A stretch of DNA of 64,000 bases from Streptomyces sp. NRRL F-6492 (lineage in GTDB: Bacteria > Actinomycetota > Actinomycetes > Streptomycetales > Streptomycetaceae). Of this stretch, positions 46,301 through 53,624 are shown piece by piece (positions within the stretch are counted from its first letter, which is position 1; the number at the start of each line of letters is the position of its first letter). The stretch is taken from NCBI RefSeq assembly GCF_001280125.1, contig NZ_LGEG01000256.1, forward strand, positions 1-64,000. Direction: 5' to 3'. Position numbers and translations under genes: made by a program. The notes below the pieces were generated by a model. The model was given only the letters and a program-made list of their open reading frames with translations, searched no databases and had not been told where the DNA came from.

Positions 46301-47879
46301 TGTGCTCACGCTGCGCTCCGTGCAGAAGACGCAGCGCGGTGATCCGTAACAGTCGGGGGTCTGTGTCGACGGCGATGCGATAGCCGCCGGAGTGTGCGAT
46401 CTCCCTCGGCACGCCCTGGGCGTCGTAGGAGATGTCGATACGGTCGCCGGCGCTGGTTCGGTCGGTGATCGCCGTCAGGGCTAGCTCACGGCCGCTCGCA
46501 GGAAGTGGGGTGAAGTGGAGTGTGCGGTTGCGGTCCGGGATGACGACGCGGATGGTGCTCTCGGGGTTGCCGTCCCAGTGCAGCGGCCATCGAGGACCGG
46601 AGGTGGGGAGCGTCGCCTCACCTGGCGTCGGTACCGGATATGTCAGCAGCATGCCGTCATCCGTGATGAAGACCACGCCCGCACCATCGATCTCCAGGCG
46701 CTGGTCGAGCGTTCCCGCCCAGGTGGGGCCGAACCACCCTCCGCACGGGTGCCCTGACACGTAGTGTCGCTCCAGGACCACCGGCAGGGCGGCAGGCAGG
46801 GTGACGTCGACAGCGGACATCACCATCTCACCGGTCGCGACGTCGATCGGGTCACCGGCCTCGGGGCGCTCCCCGTTGGGAGTGGTGTTCCTCTCCGGAT
46901 CGCTGTCCGTCCGCGCGCGAGCACTGCCGTCCCGGCGTAGACCGTCCACCCGTCCACGCAGACGCTGCGCTGCGTTCCTGGCCACGGTGGCACCGTGCCT
47001 CACTGTACCGCTGCCGCCGCTGGCAAGAGCGAGGAGGAGCTCGGGGGTCAGCTGGCCGGCCGCTCGGGCCGGATTGCGCTGCCACTCGTCCCAGTTGACG
47101 ACGGCTTTGGCGAACTCCTTCGGGTGCTGGGCAGCGTAGGTGGCCCCGTCCGCCATGCCTGCCAGGTGCAGACCGACGCCGTCAGGACCGTCGTTGACGA
47201 GGTCGTCGATACCGTCGTACCAGCCACGCAGGGTGTCGCCCGTGCCACCGAAGAAATCTCCTAGACCCTTTTCTATCTTGTCCCATCCCTTGCGGGGCGG
47301 TGGCTTATCAGGGGCTTTCTCCGCGGCCGTGTCGAGCTGCCGCTTGGCCGCGTCGATAACGGTCTGCAGCTCACTCTCTAGCTTGTCCAAGCGGTCGTAG
47401 CAGTCCTGCAGGGCGGCAAGGCCCGGGTCGTTGTCCGGAGGTCGTTCCGGCAACGGATCGTCTTTGCGATCCAAGGCGGCGTTATAGTCCGTGACGTGCT
47501 TCCAGTAGTTCTTGGAGACTGCCCGTGCCTCGTCCGCGTCGTCGATGATTGGCCTGACGCGCGTGTGGACCGAGCGCAGTTTGTAGGCGTAGGAATCCAG
47601 AGCCTTGCCGGAGCTCTCGAAGTACTTCTGCGCGGCCTCCAGTTCCTGAGGGAGCTTACTGGTCGCGTCTTTGAAGGCCTCAGCGCCGGCCCCTGTCCAG
47701 TTCATCAGGGACAGGTCGACCAGCTTGTCCATTCCGTCCTTGAACGCACTCGCGTAGGCGAGAAGCTTGAGGGCGAGCTCATCGACGTCCTCCGCATTTC
47801 CGTAGATGACGTCGCTGGGCTTGGCATGAGGAGGTATGCGCTCGGCCCCGCCGCCCTCCATCGCGTCGCGGCTCGTCAT
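43359..47879 (-). CDS. RHS-repeat polymorphic toxin with ESX-type N-terminus
   Basis: 1506 residues. Residues 1-110 are helical and WXG100/ESX-like (LSLMNWTGAGAEAFKDATSKL has the WxG turn), fitting export by a type VII system. A linker with helical coiled segments follows; DUF6531 starts near 335 (GDPIDVATGEMVMSAVDVTLP); RHS/YD repeats cover ~450-1340 (YDAVGNLAEV, YDDRGRVLRG types); the RHS core ends YTTPDPLGLVPAPNAMAYV ... LGL. The last ~131 residues (1376-1506) are the toxin module, with SYDNRRLDAAREVG, RTWAEQFRRRM and a Lys-rich end (NGKCKNKR). The motif pattern recalls ParB/sulfiredoxin-like folds, tentatively. ATG 47879 overlaps the upstream gene by 4 bp. Confidence 0.88.
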   Translation of the reverse strand: MTSRDAMEGGGAERIPPHAKPSDVIYGNAEDVDELALKLLAYASAFKDGMDKLVDLSLMNWTGAGAEAFKDATSKLPQELEAAQKYFESSGKALDSYAYKLRSVHTRVRPIIDDADEARAVSKNYWKHVTDYNAALDRKDDPLPERPPDNDPGLAALQDCYDRLDKLESELQTVIDAAKRQLDTAAEKAPDKPPPRKGWDKIEKGLGDFFGGTGDTLRGWYDGIDDLVNDGPDGVGLHLAGMADGATYAAQHPKEFAKAVVNWDEWQRNPARAAGQLTPELLLALASGGSGTVRHGATVARNAAQRLRGRVDGLRRDGSARARTDSDPERNTTPNGERPEAGDPIDVATGEMVMSAVDVTLPAALPVVLERHYVSGHPCGGWFGPTWAGTLDQRLEIDGAGVVFITDDGMLLTYPVPTPGEATLPTSGPRWPLHWDGNPESTIRVVIPDRNRTLHFTPLPASGRELALTAITDRTSAGDRIDISYDAQGVPREIAHSGGYRIAVDTDPRLLRITALRLLHGAQREHSTTLVSYAYDAVGNLAEVFNSTGRPLRYRYDTEHRVTSWTDRNGTSYGYVYDNRGRVLRGIGPDGILSGRMHYDTAARTSRYTDSQGHTSVYVCNEAYKIIAYTDPLGNTTRTEWDESNRHPVAITDPLGRTTRYRYDDHGRLIAVERPDGTVTETVYDDRGLPLETHKPGGAVWRHTYDDRGSHTSTIDPNGAVTHYGYNSLGHLTSVTDPLGHTTRIVPDAAGLPVETTDPLGRTVRMRRGPHGQVTAVTDALGRVTRHGWTIEGMPAWREGPDGGREEWQWDTEGNLVLHTDEAGHTTTYTYTYYDLPATRTDPDGAHYVFAYDTELRLTKVANPQGRQWHYTYDAAGRLVAETDFDGATRTYERDPVGRLTAQTNALGQTLRFTLDAVGRMIAQHDETTGDVTTYAYDASGALLHAANADAVVSREHDAVGRVVSETVNGGASAYRYDAMGRRIRRTTPSGARSEWTFDPAGRPIGLKRGDATLAFAYDAAGRETERRIGGDTALTQAWDTGDRLINQTLATRAETEVARIVQQRTYAYRPDGYLTEIRELTTGTRRFTLDPMGRVTGVQAHGWSEKYTYDRTGNQTHADAPHHPTAGDRSYEGALIRRAGRTIYEHDAAGRLVRKTRRLLNGQCRTWTYTWSAENRLTRATTPDGGEWTYAYDPLGRRISKTAPNGTVLSFTWDGTCLAEQVDVDDTVTTWDYAPGTHRPVSQSRGPATEARDSLSGLTDTTPQTEFDARFLAIVTDLVGTPVELFASDGTLARQSRTTLWGTPLPAAEGEVDCPLRFPGQYADEETGLHYNYFRHYDPETARYTTPDPLGLVPAPNAMAYVRNPHSWADTLGLAGEPEWANPEDINFSQRTVSPNDYVGKMRSGEWDWRRPGTALKVMEVDGQLVSYDNRRLDAAREVGRPVIIERVDPNAVHPDSTTGRTWAEQFRRRMNSGRNRNELGEPVPPTGLQERPQHVRNGKCKNKR

Positions 47880-48424
47880 ATGACCGGTCCCTTCCCGTTC
47901 GATCCGCCGTCGACCTCCCAGCCTCCGTCGACCCGCAGGCGGGGGCGCTGGGGCACATCCTGATAACTTCCGGAGTCACCCTCGTCCAGCCACGGCTCCT
48001 GATAAATCTCGGGCGGCGGATCGAACTTCGGCCTGGACCCCTCCTGCCACGCCTTCATTCCTTCTTCGCCGAAGGGCAACTTGGCGATGTTGGCCGCCGT
48101 CGGCGAGAAGTCCTTGATACGCAACAAGTCGGCCAACACGTAGGCGGCGAGGGCCTGCCGGAGCCCTTCGACGACCGTGTCCGTGTGCTCAGCCACCCGC
48201 CCCATACCGAATCCCCATGCAGAGAGCATCTTCCGGGTCGGAGAGGAGATGTCGAAGTCAGCCGAGTTCGCGATCTGATCGGACAGCGCGTTCCACTCGC
48301 GTTTGATTTGGTGCGCGGCTTCGACGGACTCCTCCAGAGGGGCCAGCACCTTGCGCACCGAGGCTATCTCGATCTTGTAGCCCTCACCGGGGCTCAGTCC
48401 CGGATGTCCCACGTCCTCTGCCAT
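47876..48424 (-). CDS. ESX/type VII-associated helical protein upstream of RHS toxin
   Basis: 182 residues from ATG 48424 (GGGGGAG upstream). Helical N-terminal half (YKIEIASVRKVLAPLEESVEAAHQIKREWNALSDQ) like actinobacterial ESX-like helper proteins; C-terminal Pro/Asp-rich part (DPPPEIYQEPWLDEGD). No WXG is visible. It overlaps both neighbours (41 bp with the upstream SseB-like gene, 4 bp with the toxin gene), so it is tightly co-translated and is probably a secretion partner or chaperone of the toxin. Confidence 0.72.
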   Translation of the reverse strand: MAEDVGHPGLSPGEGYKIEIASVRKVLAPLEESVEAAHQIKREWNALSDQIANSADFDISSPTRKMLSAWGFGMGRVAEHTDTVVEGLRQALAAYVLADLLRIKDFSPTAANIAKLPFGEEGMKAWQEGSRPKFDPPPEIYQEPWLDEGDSGSYQDVPQRPRLRVDGGWEVDGGSNGKGPVI

Positions 48425-48761
48425 CCTGCTCCCCCTGCTCGTCTGTGATCTCAAGCGCCTTCGCATCCAGCACGTACGTCCGTGGTCCCAGCGGATCCAC
48501 CAAAGCGCGCACACCCTCGGGGAGCAGCTCGACCAGATCCGCGACGGTCGTGGACGCCCACTCGCAGGGCCCGGCGAACAACCCGAGTGCTGCACAAGAG
48601 GTGAAGACCGGCACGACCGGTCCTTCCTCCGTCTCACAGACGAGGAAGCCGGGCTCTTCGGGGCGTTGGAAGTACAGGCGCGAAGAGCGCACCGCCTTCA
48701 GGAGCTCGGCACGAGACATCGACGTGAGTGTTTCGTCACGCAGCAGGTCACGCAGCGACAT
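48384..48761 (-). CDS. SseB-like domain protein of type VII toxin locus
   Basis: 125 residues from ATG 48761 (GAGGGGGAGG upstream). A single SseB N-terminal-like domain (SRLYFQRPEEPGFLVCETEEGPVVPVFTS, AFVDPLGPRTYVLDA-like ending). Such proteins recur beside WXG100 and RHS or LXG toxins in actinobacteria and may be adaptors. First gene of the cassette SseB-like, helical helper, toxin, immunity. Confidence 0.75.
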   Translation of the reverse strand: MSLRDLLRDETLTSMSRAELLKAVRSSRLYFQRPEEPGFLVCETEEGPVVPVFTSCAALGLFAGPCEWASTTVADLVELLPEGVRALVDPLGPRTYVLDAKALEITDEQGEQDGRGRGTSGTEPR

Positions 48762-49156
48762 GCCTCCCCCTCAGTTTGCCGGCGCTATCGCTCAAGCGAA
48801 TCTATCGCATAGGCGTCCCAACAGCCCTTTCATTGTTCGTGGTTGGCGCGTTTTGCGAGGGCGTCGGCGAAGTGCGGATGGGTTGCGAAGACCGTACGAG
48901 GAAGCAGGGCCGCCTCTGGGCGGCGCCCAGAGGGACGCGACCCCTTCATGCCGGAACCCCGTTCGGCGAGCGAAGCTCTCGTCGCCTGGGACCGATGCGC
49001 ACGACGTACGTTCGCGCAGGCCCACCATCTGTGCCTCGCAAGCGGCGGAAACCGGTTACCAGGTGCTCTAACGGGACCACCCGTAGCCCTTCCAGAGAGC
49101 CGTCTATTCAGGTCAGGCACCCTGTTGGCTGGGCTGAGCGGCGGTGACTCCCAAGC
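48762..49156. other. Gap without a supported gene
   Basis: About 395 bp between the SseB-like gene and the next orphan gene (both on the minus strand). Open frames exist on both strands but none has a ribosome binding site or recognisable product. The promoter of the toxin cassette must lie in its left part. I see no repeat or tRNA. Confidence 0.5.
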
Positions 49157-50023
49157 TCATAGCTCTTCGTCGTGCAGATACAACTCGGCATCGTCGAGAC
49201 GGATGAGCCAACTGTGTGTTGACATCCGGTCCACCATGACGCCTTCGATGCCAGCGATGGGGTGAGTGAGAGCTGCGATGAGGTCGTCAGGAAAGGGGTA
49301 GACCCGCCATTCGAGGTCCCATCGCCCCTCGTGTCCCCATAGGCGGCTCGTAGGTGCCCAGCGGGCTCGTTCGGTGGTGCGGTCGAGCGGATTGATGCAC
49401 CAGCCGCCCAGGTCGAAGGAGCCGTTCGGATCCCGCAGGGACATGCGCACCCAGATACCGGCCAGGAGCCGTTTCATGGAGGGGCTGATCTCGGGTACGG
49501 CGGCGAGCTTGTTGTAATCGTCAGCAGTGAGCGGTTCCTCCACGCCAAGACGCCGACGCAGATTCGGTAGACATCGAGCGGGGCCCCGACCTGCGGAAAG
49601 GGTGTTTCGCTCCGAGACGTACATCTGAGCACCGCTGGGCAGGTGCCGCAGGCTCCACAGGTAGTAGCCCAGGCGCTCCTCGACCCGCATCCCAGGGATG
49701 TGCGGGTCGGTCGAGCTGCCGACCAAGCGGAGGGCGATGTTGTCGCAGGCATTGACGATCAGTACGAGATGATCAAATCGGGGGGAGATGACTGGGTCGT
49801 ACGCGCCGATCTGCCCGACTCGCCAGCGCAGTCGAGGCGCTGTCAGCGTTCCATGGTTGAAGCAGGCAAGAGCCAGCAGAGCGCGTAGTTCGGTCTGTTC
49901 TGGGGTGCAGTGGTCCAGGCCCAGCCCGCCGGATCGGTCAATCCCCGGGAGAGCAGTGGCAGGAACCTCTCCCGTGAATCCGGCACGGATGATTGAGGCA
50001 GCCTTGGCCGTGGTGTGTGGCAT
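49157..50023 (-). CDS. Hypothetical protein, island-borne
   Basis: 288 residues from ATG 50023. No known domain. Soluble, mixed alpha/beta; conspicuous segments are RVGQIGAYDPVISPRFDHLVLIVNACDNIALRLVG and an aromatic C-terminal half (LEWRVYPFPDDLIAAL, MSTHSWLIRLDDAELYLHDEEL). It is the last gene before the right attachment repeat and may be a cargo gene; function unknown. Confidence 0.65.
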   Translation of the reverse strand: MPHTTAKAASIIRAGFTGEVPATALPGIDRSGGLGLDHCTPEQTELRALLALACFNHGTLTAPRLRWRVGQIGAYDPVISPRFDHLVLIVNACDNIALRLVGSSTDPHIPGMRVEERLGYYLWSLRHLPSGAQMYVSERNTLSAGRGPARCLPNLRRRLGVEEPLTADDYNKLAAVPEISPSMKRLLAGIWVRMSLRDPNGSFDLGGWCINPLDRTTERARWAPTSRLWGHEGRWDLEWRVYPFPDDLIAALTHPIAGIEGVMVDRMSTHSWLIRLDDAELYLHDEEL

Positions 50024-50430
50024 GGCGCGATGTCCTTCGTCGCTGCCGGGCCAGCGGGGGATCGCGTCCGTGTTTGCACATCGGGAGGCACACTAGAGAA
50101 GTCGCGGAGTGGGCGCGCCGCACCCTGGACGAGCCGGGAAACCCGGACGACCCGCTACGTCCTCCGGGCCTCCGCGGACCGGTTGCAGTTGACGGTACCA
50201 GCGTGACGGCTGGAACAGCCGGACTTCAGGCGCTGGATTCATCCAATGGGGCGCCTCGCGGGATCGGCGTCGGCGGTGGGCCGCAGCACCGTCCGTGCGT
50301 GAGCGATGCGTGAGCGTATGTTCCGGCACAGCCCGGTTCCGGCCGGATCACTCAGTACCGCTTACCCTGTCCGACCAGGCATCCCTGGACAGGGCGGCAC
50401 CACCCGGCATCACCCGGTCGGGCCCAGCCA
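50024..50430. other. Gap before the right attachment site
   Basis: About 400 bp with no supported gene on either strand. This is where the integrase of a tRNA-integrated element often lies; no integrase sequence is present. Confidence 0.5.
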
Positions 50431-50487
50431 GGACTTTTAATCCGTTGGTTGTGGGTTCGAGTCCCACACGGCCTACCGAAAGGCGGG
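50431..50487 (+). repeat. Right attachment repeat (attR), 3' half of tRNA-Lys
   Basis: 57 bp identical to 37406-37462. It contains the anticodon 3' arm, T arm and acceptor 3' strand of tRNA-Lys but no 5' half, so it is not a functional tRNA. Confidence 0.93.
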
Positions 50488-50507
50488 AGAGGTTCCCTCC
50501 GCCCGCA

Positions 50508-50549
50508 GAGAAGCGCCCCGACCGGTTCCGACCGGGCGGGGCGCTTCTC
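50508..50549 (+). terminator. Hairpin after attR
   Basis: GAGAAGCGCCCCG / CGGGGCGCTTCTC with an inner CCGGT-TCC-GACCGG part; it is the counterpart of the terminator after the left tRNA-Lys and could also end the RibD-like gene transcript. Confidence 0.75.
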
Positions 50550-50580
50550 GCATGTCCGCTTCTCCGTGGCGTCAGTCGGC

Positions 50581-51168
50581 TTAGGGACGGCGGTAGACGC
50601 AGACGTTCACGCCGTGCGGGCTGGTGGTGGTGGAGACCGGTACGAGGGTGCGCAGGGCGCCGTCCGCGGGGAAGATCGACTTTCCGCCGCCGAGGAGCAC
50701 CGGCATGACGATCAGGCGGAGTTCGTCGACCAGGTCCTCGGCCAGGAGGATGCGGACGAGGGTGGGGCTGCCCAGGACGAGGAGGTCGCCGCCGGGGGCC
50801 TCGCGGAGTTCGCGGAGGCGGTCCACGGCCTTGTCGCCGTGAACGAGCCGGGTGTTGTGCCAGCTGAGGTCGGCCTCGTGGAGGGTGTCCGAGACGACGT
50901 ACTTCGGGAGCGCGTTCATCCGGTCGGCGAAGGGGTCGCCGGCCCGCTCCGGCCAGGCGTTCGCCATCGTCCGCCAGGTGCGGCGGCCGAAGAGCAGGGC
51001 GTCCGCCCGCTCCGTGGCCTCGGCGAACGCGCCGCCCACCACCTCCGGGTCGAAGAAGGGGTGCGACCAGCCGCCGTGGGCGAAGCCGCCGTCGGTGTCC
51101 TCCTCCGGGCCGCCCGGCGCCTGGACGACGCCGTCGAGGCTGATGAACTCGCTGATGACGATGCGCAT
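50581..51168 (-). CDS. Dihydrofolate reductase-fold (RibD C-terminal-like) protein
   Basis: 195 residues from ATG 51168. RibD C-terminal/DHFR-like fold: MRIVISEFISLDGVVQAP at the N-terminus, ADALLFGRRTWRTMANAWPE, ALPKYVVSDTL, GGDLLVLGSPTLVRILLAEDLVDELRLIVMPVLLGGGKSIF. Such stand-alone proteins probably reduce an unknown substrate with NAD(P)H. First core gene right of the island. Confidence 0.88.
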   Translation of the reverse strand: MRIVISEFISLDGVVQAPGGPEEDTDGGFAHGGWSHPFFDPEVVGGAFAEATERADALLFGRRTWRTMANAWPERAGDPFADRMNALPKYVVSDTLHEADLSWHNTRLVHGDKAVDRLRELREAPGGDLLVLGSPTLVRILLAEDLVDELRLIVMPVLLGGGKSIFPADGALRTLVPVSTTTSPHGVNVCVYRRP

Positions 51169-51189
51169 GGGTGCGGTCCTCTTCCTGGG

Positions 51190-51340
51190 GGTCTCCGGGG
51201 TTCCCGCGGCCGGTTCCCGGTTCCTGCTTCTCGGTGCTGCTTCCCGCTCCTGGAGCTCCGGGAGTTCCGGGGCTCCGCGTGTCCGGGGCTCCGGGTCTCC
51301 GGGTGTTCCGGGTTTTCTGGGGGGCGTGGGGTCCCCGGCC
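51190..51340 (+). repeat. Short direct repeats (GGGTCTCCGGG/TTCCGGGGCTCCG)
   Basis: Imperfect 10-15-bp repeats of CTCCGGGAGTTCCGGGGCTCC type fill the gap between the RibD-like gene and the lipid kinase gene. Confidence 0.65.
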
Positions 51341-51591
51341 CCTCCGGGTACCCCCGTGTCCTCCCTGATTCGCCGGGCTTTCCGGGTGCCTTCCCCGCCG
51401 TGGGGTAGGAAAGCCGCGGGGCACGTGAGGGAAGACGGCCCGGCGGGCGGGAAATCATCGCTCCCGGAAGGTCTTTCCGCCGCGGCTTCCCCGTGGATCC
51501 CGTGCGGAGCCCTTCCGCCGAACGGCTTCGTCCGGGACGCGGGGCACAGGGGCGTGGGGAAAGGTGGAGACGGAACGTGGAGGTGGGGACG

Positions 51592-52959
51592 GTGACGGCG
51601 AGCGGAGCCGGTGGTCCGGCGAAGACGGCCCGACGACTGGCGCGCTGTGCGCTGCTCGCGGCGGTGGCCGCGGTCGTGGTGCTGCTGATAGCGCTGGGCG
51701 GCGGCGGGGTCCTGATCCTCGTGAGCGGACTCGTGGGCCTCGCCCTGTCGGCCGTGGGCATCTGGTGGTTCCTCGCCCACCGGGGGCCGCTGCGCGCGCT
51801 CGGCGCGCTGCTCGCGGTGGCCGCGCCCCTCACGGTCCTCACCCTGTACGTCGTCGGGGGCGTCTGGCCGAACGCCCTCGTGGCCCTCGCCCTCTGGGGC
51901 GTGGCCCTGCTCTGCGCCCGGTCCGCCCTGCGCCGCCCGGAGGAGGACGCGGCCGGGACGATGCGGGGCGAGCGCGCGGCCCGGCCCGAGAGACCTGTTC
52001 TGATCATGAACCCGAAGTCCGGCGGCGGAAAGGTCGGTCAGTTCGGGCTCGTCGAGAAGGCCGAGGAGCTGGGCGCCCGGGTGATCCTCCTCGACCCGTC
52101 CGCCGACAACGACGTCACCGGACTCGCCGAGCGGGCCGTGGCCGAGGGCGCCGACCTGCTCGGCGTGGCCGGCGGCGACGGCACGCAGGCGCTGGTCGCC
52201 GCCGTGGCCGCCGATCACGACGTGCCGTTCCTCGTCATCTCGGCCGGCACCCGCAACCACTTCGCCATGGACCTCGGCCTCGACCGCACCGACCCGTCGA
52301 CCTGTCTGAACGCCCTGACCGACGGCGAGGAGCTCCGGGTCGACCTCGGCACCGTCTCCGGCCGCGCCTTCGTCAACACCGTCTCCTTCGGGGTGTACGC
52401 GGACGTGGTCCACCACCCCGAATACCGTGACGCGAAGGCCGGCACCGCCCTCGACGCCCTCCCCGACCTGCTCCAGGGCGGCGACGGCGACCGTGTCGAC
52501 GCGATCGTCGACGGGACCCTGGTCGACGCCCAGCAGGCGCTCCTGGTCAGCAACAACCCCTACGCCACCCCCGATCCGCTCAGCGCCGACCCCGCCCGAA
52601 GACCCCGTCTCGACGGCGGCGAACTCGGTGTGATCGGCGTCCGGGTGGAGGGGGCGCTCCAGGCCGCCGAGCTGGCGGTACGGGGGACCCAGGCGGCCGC
52701 CCTGAACGTCCTGACGGCCCGTAGGGTCGAGGTCACCTGCGACAGCGGTGACGGCCCCCTCTCCGTCGCCGTCGACGGCGAGGCCCTGACCCTGCCCGCC
52801 CCGGTCGTCTGCATCCTCCGCCCGCGCGCCCTGCGGGTGCTCGTGCCCCGCGACCGGCCGGGCACCACGCCCCCGCGACCGCCCCTCGACTGGCGGCGCA
52901 TCACCGAACTCGCCTTCCACACCCACCCCCATCACCGACCTCCGAGGAGCGGCGCATGA
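51592..52959 (+). CDS. Diacylglycerol/lipid kinase family protein with N-terminal membrane domain
   Basis: 455 residues from GTG 51592, with GGAGGTGGGG just upstream; GTG 51577 and 51583 are in-frame alternatives. Three or four transmembrane segments (~10-110) precede a soluble lipid-kinase domain: VLIMNPKSGGGK (~139-150), GVAGGDGTQALV (~190) and VISAGTRNHFAMDLGLD. It would phosphorylate a membrane lipid on the inner face. Its stop overlaps the PAP2 phosphatase gene by 4 bp, pairing a lipid kinase with a lipid phosphatase. Confidence 0.9.
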   Translation: MTASGAGGPAKTARRLARCALLAAVAAVVVLLIALGGGGVLILVSGLVGLALSAVGIWWFLAHRGPLRALGALLAVAAPLTVLTLYVVGGVWPNALVALALWGVALLCARSALRRPEEDAAGTMRGERAARPERPVLIMNPKSGGGKVGQFGLVEKAEELGARVILLDPSADNDVTGLAERAVAEGADLLGVAGGDGTQALVAAVAADHDVPFLVISAGTRNHFAMDLGLDRTDPSTCLNALTDGEELRVDLGTVSGRAFVNTVSFGVYADVVHHPEYRDAKAGTALDALPDLLQGGDGDRVDAIVDGTLVDAQQALLVSNNPYATPDPLSADPARRPRLDGGELGVIGVRVEGALQAAELAVRGTQAAALNVLTARRVEVTCDSGDGPLSVAVDGEALTLPAPVVCILRPRALRVLVPRDRPGTTPPRPPLDWRRITELAFHTHPHHRPPRSGA

Positions 52960-53546
52960 CCCACGACACGCCCACCATGACCGCCCGGGCGGTGCTGCAC
53001 GATCTCCGCGCCATCGACGGTGCCGTGTACGCCGCCGTGGCCGCCACGCCCACGCCCACCCTGGACACGGCCCTCCGCCGGCTCTCCAGAACGGCCGACC
53101 ACTCCAAGATCTCCTTCTCCGTCGCGGCCGTGCTCGCCCTCTTCCCGGGCCGTCCCCGCCGGGCCGCGCTCGCCGGGGTCGGGGCGATCGCGGTGGCCTC
53201 GGCCTCGGCGAACCTGCTGGGCAAGCGGCTCGTCCGCAGACCGCGGCCGGACCGGGAGGCGGCCCGCGTGGTGGCGGGGCGGCACGTCCCCATGCCGGAC
53301 TCGGCCTCGTTCCCCTCGGGACACACCGCGTCGGCCGTCGCCTTCGCCACCGCCGTGGGGGTGGTGCTGCCCGCCGCGGCCGCGCCCCTCGGGATCCTGG
53401 CGTCGACGGTGGGGTACTCCCGCGTCCACACCGGTGTGCACTATCCGGGCGACGTCGCCGCGGGCGCCGTCCTCGGTGTGGTCAGTGCCGCCGTCTCCCT
53501 GGCGGCCGGTGCCTCCCTGACCCGCCACCGCCTGCGGCGAAAATAG
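52956..53546 (+). CDS. PAP2-family phosphatase
   Basis: 196 residues. The three PAP2 motifs are complete: KRLVRRPRP (~95), SFPSGHTAS (~125) and SRVHTGVHYPGDV (~160). Four hydrophobic segments place it in the membrane. It is coupled to the lipid kinase gene and may remove the phosphate from the kinase's lipid product or from undecaprenyl or diacylglycerol phosphates. Confidence 0.9.
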   Translation: MTHDTPTMTARAVLHDLRAIDGAVYAAVAATPTPTLDTALRRLSRTADHSKISFSVAAVLALFPGRPRRAALAGVGAIAVASASANLLGKRLVRRPRPDREAARVVAGRHVPMPDSASFPSGHTASAVAFATAVGVVLPAAAAPLGILASTVGYSRVHTGVHYPGDVAAGAVLGVVSAAVSLAAGASLTRHRLRRK

Positions 53547-53624
53547 CGGCGAGCGGGAGAGCGGGAGAGCGGGAGGTGCGGAGCCGGGAGAGGGGGGAGG
53601 TTCGGAGTCGGGGGAGCGGGAGGT

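Larger units (their letters stand above)
37406..50487 (+). mobile_element. Genomic island in tRNA-Lys (13 kb, decayed integrative element)
   Basis: Bounded by exact 57-bp direct repeats (37406-37462 and 50431-50487) made of the 3' half of tRNA-Lys plus flank. Content is accessory: XRE regulator, SIR2-like protein, interrupted sugar-nucleotide dehydrogenase, IS5-type remnant, RHS toxin cassette, orphan genes. No integrase, excisionase, replication or Tra/FtsK gene is seen on either strand, so it cannot move unaided. The right half (42.4-50.4 kb) is visibly less GC-rich than the core genome. Confidence 0.85.

Noticed and set aside
45009..46349. Plus-strand frames opposite the RHS repeats
   Set aside because: Repetitive antisense of YD repeats; no start signals and no known domain.
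48728..49147. Several frames in the gap between the toxin cassette and the last orphan gene
   Set aside because: None has a ribosome binding site, all are Arg/Pro/Ser-rich in the manner of shadow frames, and both strands are equally open.
50024..50430. Integrase gene expected beside attR
   Set aside because: No tyrosine or serine recombinase motif can be read on either strand here or elsewhere in the island.
50295..50708. A plus-strand frame over the right attachment repeat
   Set aside because: It is read through the tRNA-Lys remnant and the hairpin behind it; the peptide matches the translation of tRNA sequence only.
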